Notes under the pieces: model-generated | What the model was told of the DNA's origin: nothing | Databases searched by the model: none | The model's input: only the letters and a program-made list of their open reading frames with translations | Translations under genes and position numbers: made by a program | Assembly: GCA_003255025.1 (NCBI GenBank) | Contig: QANY01013423.1 | Location: 1,353,779 to 1,417,778, forward strand | DNA length: 64,000 bases | Source of the DNA: Datisca glomerata | Lineage: Eukaryota > Streptophyta > Magnoliopsida > Cucurbitales > Datiscaceae | Direction of reading: 5' to 3' | Shown here: positions 45,456 through 57,119 of the stretch, piece after piece | Position numbering within the stretch: position 1 is the first letter of the stretch | Layout of the letters: each line of letters begins with the position of its first letter

Positions 45456-46170
45456 CAAGTCGTGATGGACAAAAGATGAGAACAGAAGAAATAGAATAGA
45501 TAACTCAAAAAAGGAGAAGAGTTTCAAAACAAAAATCCATTCCAAGAAAAGTTGAGCTGAGTAAAGAAAAGTCAAGTAAAGAAAATTGAAAAGAAAGGCT
45601 AAGATGAGTAAAGAAAGAAGAAAAAAGATGAGTAAAGAAAAGCTCAGTAAAGAAAAGTTGAGTAAAGAAAAGTGAAAGAAAGGCTGAGCTGAGTAAAGAA
45701 AGTAGAAAAGAAGAGCTGAGTAAACAAATGCATAAAATAAAAGACAGAAAAGAAAAGTGAAAAGAAAGACTGAGTTGAGTAAAGAAAGGGAGAAAAGAAG
45801 AGTTGAGTAAAGAAAGGTCAAAAAAGAAAAGTCAAGTAAAGAAAGGCCAAGAAAGTCAAGCCAAGTAAAGAAATGTCAAGAAATGGAAGCTGAGTAAAGA
45901 AATGATAGTAAGAAAAGCTGAGTAAAGAAAGGTCGAGGAAAGAAGGCCAAGTAAAGGAAGGTCGCGGCTTCAAAGTTTTAGAACAGGAAGGTCAGGAGTA
46001 AAGAAAAAGGAAACGAGAAAATGAAAGAAAAAGTTAAAAGCACAAAAAGGAAACCGAAAAGGAGAAATGGAGAAATACGAATTAAAAAGTGCGAAGCGGA
46101 AGAAAGGAAATGAAGCAGAAAAAACTCTATCGATGAATCGGTAGTAAATCAAAACGGGGTCATGGTTTTA
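45456..46170 (+). repeat. Purine-rich GAGTAAAGAAAAG repeats
   Basis: Irregular repetition of GAGTAAAGAAAAGT, GCTGAGTAAAGAAAG and GTCAAGTAAAGAAA; a related patch lies at 43,040-43,140. The minus strand is therefore free of stops over long stretches and translates to hydrophobic low-complexity sequence (Phe/Leu/Ser), which I do not treat as a gene. Confidence 0.8.
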
Positions 46171-47246
46171 CGGAAGGAGCCTAAGTTTTTTGGAGTGTCT
46201 ACAGATGCCGTTCTTAGAAGAAAATGAAAACGAGGTCATGGCTATTTATTTGAACATAAGTTTTCCTTTCAAAAGAAGACGACAGTTCGTAATTCCTTCT
46301 CCAAGAATTAAAATTGGGTCATGGTTATTTATTTGAACCTAAGTCCTCCCTTCAAAAGAAAATGACAGTTCATAATTCCTTCTCTCAGAATGGACGAGGT
46401 CTTGGTTCTTTATTTGAACTTAAGTTCTTGAGAAAGCAGGTACATCATAAAGAAGTTAAAGTCTTATCCTCGGGAACAGATTTCACAAAAGAACATAGTT
46501 ATTCACAAGAGAACTAGGAGCCAAAAGTTTCCTAAGTATTTAAGAACGAATTTCATTTAAAACTTGAATTTGGCATAGAACTGGATTTTTATCCCCAAAT
46601 TTTACTAAGTCTTTGAATGAAGTATAACAAAAGGGAGTTCAATAGAATAAAAATTACAAAAATAGAGTAAATCATATTGATCAAAGCAAAGTACAAAGGG
46701 AAAATACGAAACGAGAGGAGGAAAAAGAAAATAAGGAAACAGTAGAAACTTTACCTACAAATGCAGAACATCAAACTCAAACTCATGCGATGCAATTATG
46801 AAATGGTACACTCGCTCCTTACTCATTTCAATAAATTATTATGTTATTATTTTTATACAACATTCTTGTCACAAATCTTAATGTAGGAGAGAAGAAAAAT
46901 GAATAATGAAGAAACGGGAAAAGTCTATCAATGAGTCCGTAGTGAAAAGAACAAAAAGACGTAACAGCAAATGAAGAAGAAGTAATCATCATCGACAGTG
47001 AACTGATAAAAAATTACTCGACAACTGCAAAGCATTTGTGAACAGAAACAGAAAAATGTAATGGCAAAAAGAAAAGAAAAAACCACCACTGACAACGGAC
47101 AAACGAAAAGTTACACGGAAAAACAACGTCGCATGATTTTAAGAAGCACGTGAGAACAGAAATGGGCAAACGTAAAATCAGAATAAGAAAAGACAAATCA
47201 TTACACCTCAATGAATAAAATTTCGTTGAAGTGTAATGGGGGCTAA
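46171..47246 (+). other. LARD interior, 3' part
   Basis: Begins with about two and a half ~100-bp repeats (GGTCATGG-TATTTATTTGAAC, CAGTTC-TAATTCCTTCTC; 46,225-46,440). Then A-rich sequence without domains up to the polypurine stretch before the 3' LTR. Confidence 0.6.
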
Positions 47247-47762
47247 TGAACAGACAAACTTTCACATGACACGTGGCAAGATCTAAACCAAAGACTCCAT
47301 CGAAGAGAAGATAGAACGAGAATCATAGGATCAAGGAGGCTATTATGAAGAAGAGACCAATCAGATGAAAGTACATGGCCTGCCAACGTGACAATCCAAA
47401 GAGAAGCTAATCAAGACCATTAGATTGATCAGACGGTCAAGAATTGCTTAAGTTATTAATGTTGATAAGTTAATCTTAGTGGAATATTCTGTTGATCCTA
47501 TTTTCAGATAGAATTAGATAAGTTGTATCATATTCTGTTTAACTGATGAAGGCCTATAAATATAGGCATATGTAACAACATACAAAAAATAACACAGACC
47601 TCCATAAAATACAAGAGAATATCATAGTTTTTCTCGTAATTTTTCTTCCCTTTAAGGATTTTCCACGTAAACAATGATGTCTCTACTCTCTCATTCTCTC
47701 TCTCTAAATTATTATCTTTATTATTCTTCGTAAGGTTTTTCATAGCGAAAAAGTCATTTACA
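47247..47762 (+). repeat. LARD 3' LTR
   Basis: 516 bp, starts TGAACAGAC and ends AAGTCATTTACA. TATA region GCCTATAAATATAGGC at ~47,550. Followed by CTTAC. Confidence 0.88.
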
Positions 47763-48170
47763 CTTACGTATGAACCACTACATACAACTTCATAAAGGCA
47801 ATGTGGATTGCACAACTTACCCCGTCTTGTTCTATGGCTCAAGAGATTTTGACTACCACAATCATCCCCTTTTTTAGGGCTCGACGTCCCCATCAACTAA
47901 ACATTTGGATGGGTAATAACTCTATGACCATTGTAACGACCGAGACTTCCACTTTGTATGATATAGTTTAGGCCTATGCATGCATGATTTTGTGCTTGGG
48001 CTTTACCCCAAAGGCCTCGTACCATTGGCAACTACATCCTTTACTTATGAACCATCACATACAACTTCACCCAGGTGGGATTATGCAACTTATCATGTCT
48101 TAGCTTATCACATCTTGCCTATGGTTCTAGGTCATTAGACACATCTTCAAATCAGCACTACCTTTATCTC
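47763..48170 (+). repeat. ~300-bp tandem units 2 (end) and 3 (right of the LARD)
   Basis: Unit 2 resumes at GTATGAACCACTACATACAAC. Unit 3 starts at TGTAACGACCGAGACTTCC (~47,934) and runs with TTTACCCCAAAGGCCTCGTACC and TTTACTTATGAACCATCACAT to about 48,170, where similarity fades. Confidence 0.75.
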
Positions 48171-48870
48171 TCTTCTCTCATGGGATAACCCGAAAATCAT
48201 CGCTCACTTTCTTCACCTATCTCATTAGACGGCTCACAAACAAAATATTCACAACTTCACGTTGTGGCTTACATACAAAAATGCTTTCATCTACACATTC
48301 GCCTTTCTCACACACACAAATACTTCTCTTTGCCCAATCCTTAGGCGGCTAACCTAGTGCAGCAAAGTGAACTTACATGCCACTTTAAGTGGCTGTCAAA
48401 TTTTACCCATTGTTGAATGTTGAATGGGCTAAGAAGCCCATCCCTCTACATGGAGGTACTCAACGTGAATGTCGGTGTAATTTACTCATTTTTATCTACT
48501 TATGCAAGACGGCGTGAATATAAATGAACTTTATTTTAACTATTCTTTAACAGAAGATATTTCTTTTCCCATAACATTCAGGCACACAAGATGGCATTTT
48601 GGTAATTCATGGAATTTAACATCATCCATTGAAGCTGAGAGTGGAAAGCGACCTGTCTGTGATTGAGGAAAGGTATCTCACAAAATGCAAAACTTCGATA
48701 TCAACATCTCATGTTCAGTAAATGGAGAGCAATTCAGTTCAGGTGGTCCCTCAGTCAGCTCGACTTGGATTTTAGAAGCTCATCATCGGTGTAACTTGAC
48801 AGGGATGTCTTTATCCAACCGACGTCTCTCTCTATGTATGTGGCTTTACATATGCTATATTAACCACAAT
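48171..48870. other. Spacer, no gene recognised
   Basis: Mixed-composition sequence. A 62-codon open frame at 48,685-48,873 has no recognisable domain and I do not support it as a gene. Confidence 0.45.
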
Positions 48871-48965
48871 TGAATGGTTTAAGTGGTAAAGGAGGATGAT
48901 TTGAATTTAGAGGGTTTGCTTCCTCCCAGTTTGAGATTCGAATTTTGGGTTCAAACATTTCCTAA
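48871..48965 (+). mobile_element. Possible tRNA-derived SINE head
   Basis: TGGTTTAAGTGG at 48,875 resembles a pol III A box, and GAGATTCGAATTTTG at ~48,934 resembles a B box; the ~55-bp spacing is about right for a tRNA-related unit. The piece between does not fold as a clean tRNA that I can see, and no A-tail or target duplication was fixed. A SINE is the likeliest reading; chance is possible. Confidence 0.4.
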
Positions 48966-51344
48966 GGGTAACATCGTATGTCATTAGAACTAGTGATTTG
49001 TTATGAATATATGCACACACAAACTACAATTTGATACTTTTAAAATGACCGTTTTTGTAGTTATTCACATTTTTTCTATCAAGAGTAAGATTGAGAAAAC
49101 ATGAGTGAAATCTATGACCTTTGACTTAGATTGAGGCTTAATAAATAACTATACTAACTCATTCTGTGTAGAGTTAACCATTCACTTCTCCTTTTCAATT
49201 TAGACCGTCTAATTGATAATGATATTGTCTTGGCATGGAAGTCTCCAATATTAACATTTTAATACTCATTTGTGAAAATAACTTGTATACATGTCCTATC
49301 TTCTTCTTCTTCAATAATTCAATTAAATTGAGATGAGTATTATAACCGTTGAATTATTAAATTTCTATTACGACAATAGATAACTACTTTGCTTTATAAA
49401 CAAACACACTTACTTTGGCATATTATATTCTAAAGTTTGTAAAGTCAAGATGTGAAGATCTCCTTGGAGTCATTACCCAAGATTTACTTTTGTTTTTAAC
49501 GTTTGCTATGAGTAGTAGAGATTTTACGATAATCCCTAATATCAAAATCTTTGCGGAAGGCAATTGATAAGTGGAATCGAATTTTGGGTTAAAGTAGTTG
49601 AACATTTAGTCATTCTTCTGTTTAAAATTTAAGTGTTAGAAAGTGAAATCAGAGTTAAATAACTTACAGAAAATGAGTAAAGTTAGATGATATATGACGC
49701 ATTTCAAAACATCATCCTGAACAACAACCATAACAATCAAACTACGTGCACACCAAACAACACTAAACATAGACCCAATCAAGTTGTAATTTTAAATCAT
49801 TCTATTCATTACAACTTAAATGTTAAAGAAATGATAACTAGCTTTATAACCAATACAGAAATGGTAAAGTCATATTATACTTGAGACATGTTAAAAAAAT
49901 GCGTGTTCTCATCAATGTTGAGATTCAAGAGCATTTCATTTCACTCTTGTTTGAAAACTTGATGGTCCCGTGACATCACCATGGGATGATTATATCAATT
50001 AAAGAGTTGATCATGGCCGTTGTATGAGTCAAGATTTATGGATTATAGGCTAGCCTAAGCGATATTGCCCAAGTGACATTTCTAGGGATAACAATATTTC
50101 ATACGGGTTTAGGTACTCATAGATACTTGACCCTAACGTCTAGGATATATGAGTTTCAAAATAGATTTGGGTATGATATGAGTAAAAAAAATATACATAA
50201 AGATCTGAGTTGAGTATCGTTTAGAGGTTTTTCTCCCTATTTATCATATATATCGATATAGAGAGATTACCCGATAGGCCAAGTGGCCAAGGCCTACCCA
50301 TTAGTTAGTAATTTATTCACCCGGTACCAATGACCCGCCGGTCACCAAAAAACGAAACATCACAACTTCATTAAGGCTAATTTGGCATTTTAACTAGTCT
50401 TTCTAAGATTTTCGCTACTTTTCATTCGATATTGAATCCTCATCGTCTCAACTTAAAAGAAGTTTTAAATTTTATTATGAATTTTAGATTGCAGATAGAA
50501 AAAATTCATCGGTTACTCATTACCAAATGAGTTATTCATAAATTTTTCTTAAGTATGATAGTCATCGATGTCTCAAGACATATCCTGATTTTATAAGCTT
50601 TTGATGAGCACTAATTCATCAACTGGGCCACTTGATTAAAACGGAAGGTGACTCTCATTTATTATGTCTAATTAATTAATTTTTTATTCATCTTTTTTAT
50701 GTGAAGCGTGTCCACCCCACTCCAAACTTAGTCTCGTCAGCGTCTTGAAATACTCAAATGTGATTAATTATTTAATTATGTCTCAACTAATTGTTATTTT
50801 AGAGAAATATAGGCCTCAATGTTGGATTAATAAAAATAAGGCCCTTCCTTTTCATACCAGTTGTGGGATTTACTATCCTTCATTTTGTAAGCAACTAACA
50901 ATTTGGCCTAGTGGACTTCCTCACATAATTCATCTTATTCTACCCAAACATTAATTTTTTAATTAATAATAAATAATATGTATAAAAATATGAATAGGGC
51001 TATACATAAAAGTGTTTGATCAACTTCTGACTTGTTATGTCAAATACTAAAATATCAATCTATTAAATGTTGATGATATTTTTTTATTAAAGGTTTTGTG
51101 TTGCTATAGAGAGTTCATAATTTTTTTAATTAATATTTCAGTTTGTCATTTTCTTAGATATTGTAATTTGGTTGTTGATCGTATTGTGAAGCTGACATCT
51201 GCTTCGATTCCTTGTCATATTTGGTTTGATGTGATTCCTCATATATTTTGATTTGATGCTTATATTGATTTTTGTTAATTAGTTTTTTTTACTATGTTGT
51301 TGATGGATTTTATTCCCTCAAAAAGGTAAAAAATATTTGAACTA
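48966..51344. other. AT-rich spacer, nothing recognised
   Basis: No domain, array or terminal repeat found. Open frames here are under 70 codons and look like chance. Confidence 0.45.
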
Positions 51345-51800
51345 TTAAACATGTAATTCGATCTATTTAAACTAACTTATCTCTGAATTTCTTACAACTC
51401 ATATATTTTTAATAATTGAAATAGTAAATGTGATTTTAGTATAGAGATATCAGGATACATATCAATTCAGAATTCTATATAATAGTGAGAGCGTGTCAAA
51501 AAATGATTTTTCCTCTTAGTCTCATTTATATATACTGTAGACTTAAAAAATTAAAAAGAAGAAGATTTGAAGTATTAATTTCAATATCAAACTATTCACT
51601 TATCTAATTCTTTAACAAATTTAATTTATTTAAACTAATTTATCTCTTAATTTTTCACAACTAATATAGTGTAAATAATTGACATGATAAATGTGATTTT
51701 AGTAGAAAGAATACCAACAGATTTATCAATTTGAAATCCATATAATTGTAAGGGTAATTTATGTCAAAAAATATTTCTCCCCCCAAGTCACATTTAGAAG
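51345..51800 (+). repeat. Diverged ~190-bp direct duplication
   Basis: Copies at about 51,352-51,545 and 51,605-51,800 share ATTTAAACTAA-TTATCTCT, ACAACT-ATAT, ATGTGATTTTAGTA, TATCAATT-GAAAT-ATATAAT and GTCAAAAAATATTT, ~250 bp apart. No coding sequence. Confidence 0.65.
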
Positions 51801-52019
51801 TAGACGTGATTTGGCAGGTGGGAGGAGAGGAGAATTTCTTATATTATTGTAGTACTGAAATTTTAATATTTCTTAAATAATATATTATCAAATATTTTAA
51901 AATTATATTATATTTTATTCGTGTAAGCAGGAACTCCACTCCTTTAGAAAACACAAAAGGGTGAGGAGTTGTAATCACATGAAGCTTATCAATGAAGAAC
52001 TCGTTTCACCGTGGAAGAT

Positions 52020-52500
52020 TGAAGGAAAAAGTGATGACTAGCGAGAACTCTAACTCAGTAATCGGGATAAACGAAAAGTGATGATTGGCCAGCACTCTAG
52101 CTCGGCAATCGTTATAAACAAAAAGTGATGATTGGTGAGCACTCTATCTCGACAACTGGGATAAACAAAAAAAGTGATGTTGTAAGCACTCTAGCGTGGT
52201 AGTCAGGATAAACAAGAAGGGATAAATGATGATCATTCTAGCTCAGCAGACGGGATAAATAAAAAGGGATGTTTGTCGAGCACACCAACTCATCAGACGA
52301 AAAATGAGCTGTGGTCGAAGAAGAAATGTCGACCAAACCCCATGAAGTAGAGTTATGACTGGAAAGACACTCTAACCGGCCAGTCGGGATTCAAATAAAT
52401 GATGACTGGCGCAGTGCTCTAGCCCACCAGTCAGGATCAAAGAATGACGTCTGCCAAGCACAATAGTTCGTTAGACGAGAAGAAAATCCAAACAGAAGTG
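52020..52500 (-). repeat. ~47-bp tandem array beside a retroelement gene relic
   Basis: About eight degenerate units with GTGATGATTGG-GAGCACTCTAGCTCGGCA and TCGGGATAAACAAAAA. The last ones (52,380-52,470) are interrupted by unique sequence. In the orientation of the neighbouring minus-strand gene, the array lies after the coding region, the same relative position as the 64-bp array in the gypsy element. Confidence 0.8.
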
Positions 52501-52979
52501 GGGATATCCAACGAAACCCTTGGAAGAATAGAGGAAAATCCTCCAACTGAGCAGGAAATCCAGGGGAACTCGCCCAGAGGAAAAATCATCAGTTAAAGTA
52601 AAAGCCAGGGATCCCTCGACACTCAAGATTGGCATGTGTTAATAAGGAGACTCGAAGTCAGATCAAAGACAGAGACGACAAGATCGATGAAATCAAAGTT
52701 CATACAAGTTAAAGGAGGAAACAAGGTCTGAGAAAAGTACATAGCGAAATGTATAAATACAAACAAAAGAAAATTACATGAGTAAAAGGAGCCAAAGGAA
52801 CCTTGGCCGTTCAAAAACCCCGATGGAGTTAGGCAGTGGCGGAAGGGCCTCCTACTTAAGGTGACCCAGAGGTAAATGAGGAAAGACCTTCGCATCTAAT
52901 TCGACGAGGTCGGACGAGCTCCATGGACTGGGAAGCCCGAGACAGCTAGGCGGGGACTTGGGGAAATCCAAATGAACAA

Positions 52980-54920
52980 GAGGAGAGCTCTACATCCCAG
53001 CAACTTTCTGAGCCTCCCTGGCACCAGGGATCATCACCCGCTCGTAAGCTAAATGCACAGGGGTTGGCGGAGGATCCGGCGGGCAACTAAGGAAACTCAA
53101 GTTCCACTCAAGATGGGATTTGACCATCTCATCACGATAGCTCGCATAACCCTAGATGGACTCTGTAAGGAGGGTCTTCTGATACTCTGGGGATGCCTTA
53201 AAATCTTGTATTCCCTTAGCATGACTTCCGGTCCACCAATCATGACTTTCCTTTGATTTTATTTCCGTCAAGTCAAGCTTTTGCTGTGCCTCCCTCTCCC
53301 TGTTCTCAGCTTGAGTTCGGGAATGGATCTCACGAAAAAGCTTATCCACTAGGAGCTGAATCTTGTCCTTCAGGATGTTCTCCTGTTGTATAAGATTGGA
53401 GACAACTTTCTCCCAATCAGACAGTCGAGCCTCCAGCTCCCTATGAGCGTTAATGGTCTGGTCGGCCTCGAACTTGGTATAACCTGACTCAGTCTTAAGT
53501 CAGGCCAGTTCCCTCTCGAGGCCTCTCAACATCCCAACCTCTAATTGGACCTTCTCATAGGCATTGCAGAGGGATTCGAAGTCCCTAGTCCTCTCGTCCA
53601 TAGCAACTTCAACCCGGATACTCAAATAGACTCTAATTCATGATCTTCACAGCGGCCGAAATGCGCCAGCATCACCACATTGAGAGCAAAGATAAGCTAG
53701 GAACCAGATGAGGGTGAAAGAATAAGGTATTACGTCAGATCCAGAACTAACATCAAGGATGCTCCATGAAACTGTATGGGAACCCTGCCCCGAGCCCCTC
53801 AAGAAGGGAAGACGATTCCTCTCTCAGGATTGATGTGCTTGGACACCCAATCCAACACCCTGGATACTTCATTCTGGGTTCGGGCCTAGACCTCGAGCTG
53901 CTCACCCCCCTCTAGAGGAACTGTACCTTTGCGCTTCTAACTAACGTAAGACCCTTGCTACCCATAGGCCGATGCTGGAGCCTCGGACTAAAGAGGATGA
54001 CACAATAATCATCTCAGGTGGGGCAGAAAGATGAGGAAGTCGGGAGAAGCTCTAGGGAGTCCTTTGGATTTCAGGACATGGCGGGTCTTGCCCAGGATAA
54101 GGAAGGACAGACAAAATCAATGACGGCGCCCCGAAAGCTAGAGACTGAGGAATCTAAGGATGAGGTACTGAGGAAACCATTCTCCCTTTCAATGGATCCA
54201 ATGCCTTAGCATGGATTTCCTCCATCTTCTGTATCTTGGAGGTGTCGAGCTCCTTCCTTTGCTTCTTGGAAGAAGAATTATCCCCGGTCATTGCTGTAAA
54301 GAAGGAATCACGAGTACGAGAGGAAAGATAAAAAAAGGTAACAAAAAGAATGGAAGAGTGATTGAGGGTTATACTTATACGAATAGGAGAATCCTTCAAG
54401 CAGCTCTCGACATGAAGGTCGACGATTACTTTCTCTAGAGGGTCCAAATACATGTCCGCCTAAAATAAGACGCAGGGCTAAGAAGGGTGTCGTAAGCAGA
54501 AGCTTCAACAGGGAGCTTAGCTAGGCTAGAAATCTGAGACAAGAGGTGGGCAGGAAGTTCCTCTGGCCTCCTCTTAGTAGCTACAAGAAGAATGAAGAAA
54601 ATTAGCGACTTAGATCAGCAACAAGCGGATGTTCTCTCATATGGAAACATAAATTCACTTGTGAGACCCGATGGACCACGGGCGCAACCTCTGAATCCCC
54701 AGGATGATCGTCCCAGAACCTAGAAATCACGAGCCACCTATCTTTTCCATTTATTTTACCTCTCCAATACGATTGCTAAGGTAATACCAACCTAAGCCAC
54801 GAGGAGGCACCTACACCGTCTTGTCCTTAGGAGGGGATTTCAACTGGAACATGAAAATCAATTTCGTCTAGAGTAAAACCCTCACCGAGATGCAACCTCC
54901 AAATCACCCAACAGTCAATT
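52980..54920 (-). pseudogene. Coiled-coil retrotransposon-associated protein relic (PF04195-like)
   Basis: Minus-strand relic of the long coiled-coil protein found in many plant gypsy-type elements (putative plant transposon protein / PF04195-like). From high coordinate: ~54,800-54,630 reads GKDRWLVISRFWDDHPGDSE (N-terminal domain end). At ~54,290-54,180 a new exon starts MTGDNSSSKKQRKELDTSKI. A Pro/Ser-rich linker (54,150-53,850) follows. Then the coiled coil at ~53,600-53,300: DFESLCNAYEKVQLEVGML, RELEARLSDWEKVVSNLIQQ, EIHSRTQAENREREAQQKLD. It ends with HAKGIQDFKASPEYQKTLLT and LEWNLSFLSCPPDPPPTPVH (to ~52,990). The middle block 53,349-53,152 is open. Likely introns at ~54,300-54,470; several stops. 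The copia-2 element cuts off its upstream side at 54,924; no gag-pol or LTR of this element is visible. Confidence 0.65.
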
Positions 54921-54923
54921 AGA

Positions 54924-56043
54924 TGTTCAGGGTTATGCCCTTAAATTATGTGTGTTGACTTTTTTATTTGAAATTTAATGATCATTACATTTTTCTTATG
55001 ATTGTTCTCTTAAATTATTGTTGAATAATTTATATAAATATCTGAAAATTCCATATCCATTAATGAGACTATGATATTGTATTAGTACGTGAGAATTAAG
55101 ATCATAAATAATGAATAAAATTATCTGTAATATATTAAAGTATGGAATCTTTAATGATGGTTGCTAGTACAGTTCACTAAGCATTATGAATGCATGTGAT
55201 CTAGATCCAGATCATTGATCTGGATAAATATCTTAGTGAATGTATTTTATATAATGAGATTATATATGACTAGACCGATGTGAATTAATATCTTTATCAA
55301 AGTGTTGTTTATTATAAAGATTTAATATACATCAATTTGATGATCATATGTAAATCAGTCTGAAACCTGAGTAGTCAAAAACTCCTATTCATGTCTACTG
55401 AATTTTTTGATTCACTCGTTAAGGTCTGTTTAGAAAATAGGCTAGTGATTTTTGTTTTGAAGATTCAGTGATATGGGTGGTTGGGAACATGATCTTACAA
55501 GATTTGAAATCCAAGCTTTCCTAACGGATCGTATATTGGTTCCCTTAAGTTTTAATTATAAGATTTAGAACTCATATTTTTAATAAGATTATAAATTAGT
55601 CATTCACTAGTGGATTAATGGTACTTAAAGATCAAGAGATAATTAGAATGATAAAATGATAATTTTGACTAGTTGTAATTAATGAACCAATAATTTGAAG
55701 GACTTAACTACGTGAAATGATAATATCAGTGGACTACATGAGAGTACTTTATAAATACAATATGTAATATCTAAAAGTGCAATTCCATATTTATAGTGGA
55801 GTAATAATAGAATTAATAAATAAGATTATTTAACTAAAGAGTTTAATTAATAATCTAGTTTATTGAAGCTTAGGATTATAAGTCCATGGTTCTCAAGTCA
55901 CCTCTGTACTACGCAGTCTAGCATGTGAATATTTCAGGATAAGAGAAAAGCATTTACCTGTAAACGAATTTTTATTCTCGGGCAAGTACATTATTATGAG
56001 ATAATTATGTGTGATTAATTAATTGATAATATATGATTTTCAA

Positions 56044-56084
<41 letters not shown>

Positions 56085-57119
56085 CATCGATTTCTTTTTA
56101 ATTATCGATAAGTGAGACAAAATATCTAATTTATTAAATTAAATAATTAAATTATTATTAGGTAATAATTTAGATCAATTAAATATATTATCTAGATATT
56201 TAATTTGATTAAACTAAATATTTAATACATAGTAATTGTCACGCGCCAATCATTGATTGGGTATCAGAGTGGGTGTGCAACACTGTAGTGTCACATGACA
56301 CTACAGTGGTGCCATGAGGCGCTACAGTGGTGCCATGAGGCACTGTGTTACCCTAGGGCACACTGCAATGCCATGTCGCAATGTAGTTGTGCACAATAGC
56401 AGCAGGTCCCACTACTATTGATAATTTTATAATTAAATATTATTTTAGTTATCCCAAAATATCAGATATGCCATAATCAATAAAAATATACAGATATCAT
56501 TCTAATGGCCTAAGATAATGAATCAGTTCAATCAAATGATAGAATCAAAGAGAATCAGTTCATCAATCAAGAGTTGAGAGAAGAACACAATTATAAAAAA
56601 ATGCTTTTCTATGATTAAGAGTTAATCAAATTCTCTAAAAGATTCATCATCATGTTCTTTTAGAGAATCGTCTCACAAACGTCATTCTCAGTCAAATCTC
56701 TAGCTATCATGTGTTGAGTACAATCTAGGGACAGAAAGGTGTTTTCGTTATATTCCACGTGCTCACACATGTCCTAGTGCGTTGAGAATTGACTTGAAAG
56801 ATTTTTGGTGTAGATCTCAGAGTTTGCTGATCATTGAAACAATTTCATGGGAACAGAGAATCGAGTAGTTTCGCGAGGACGCTTGATTTAGACTACAAGA
56901 GGTATATGATTCTTAATCTTTTATGTTGTTAATTTAATATATAAATACATTATGGATCATAACTGATTAAAAATGAGTTTTTAATACAAAAAAAATTGTT
57001 ATCGTAGCGTTACGCGATTTTATTTTACTAAAAGATTCAATTTTTTATTAAAAAAATTACTTTTTTAAACTGGCCACACACCACACGCTTCCGCCGCGCA
57101 CGCGCCGTGACGACCAACA
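54924..57119 (+). repeat. Copia-2 5' LTR (2.2 kb)
   Basis: Long for a plant copia LTR. It includes a (TA)n microsatellite and, at ~56,270-56,400, a GC-richer patch with repeated GCACTACAGTG-TGCCATGAGGC phrases. It ends CGACCAACA two bases before the primer site. Confidence 0.85.
56047..56082. repeat. (TA)n microsatellite, ~17 repeats
   Basis: Uninterrupted TA run inside the copia-2 5' LTR, in a position not represented in the truncated 3' LTR. Confidence 0.95.

Larger units (their letters stand above)
42220..47762 (+). mobile_element. LARD-like non-coding LTR element, TSD CTTAT/CTTAC
   Basis: Two directly repeated LTRs (42,220-42,753 and 47,247-47,762) begin TGAACAGAC and end CATTTACG/CATTTACA. 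They flank 4.5 kb with no recognisable retroviral domain in any frame. Five-mers outside are CTTAT (42,215-42,219) and CTTAC (47,763-47,767); related sequence in neighbouring repeat units reads CTTACTTATGAACC. The sequence after the first LTR (TTTAGTGCTTTCATTGAGAG) is a plausible primer-site region. A polypurine stretch AATGGGGGCTAA precedes the second LTR. These are features of a large retrotransposon derivative that would need proteins supplied from elsewhere. The interior is built almost entirely of repeats. Confidence 0.88.

Noticed and set aside
45438..46152. Hydrophobic minus-strand proteins (Phe/Leu/Ser-rich) in the LARD
   Set aside because: They are the antisense of purine-rich GAGTAAAGAAAAG repeats; length and composition follow from the repeat.
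50268..50345. Possible second SINE head (GGCCAAGTGGCCAAGG)
   Set aside because: A-box-like only; I found no B-box match, tail or duplication.
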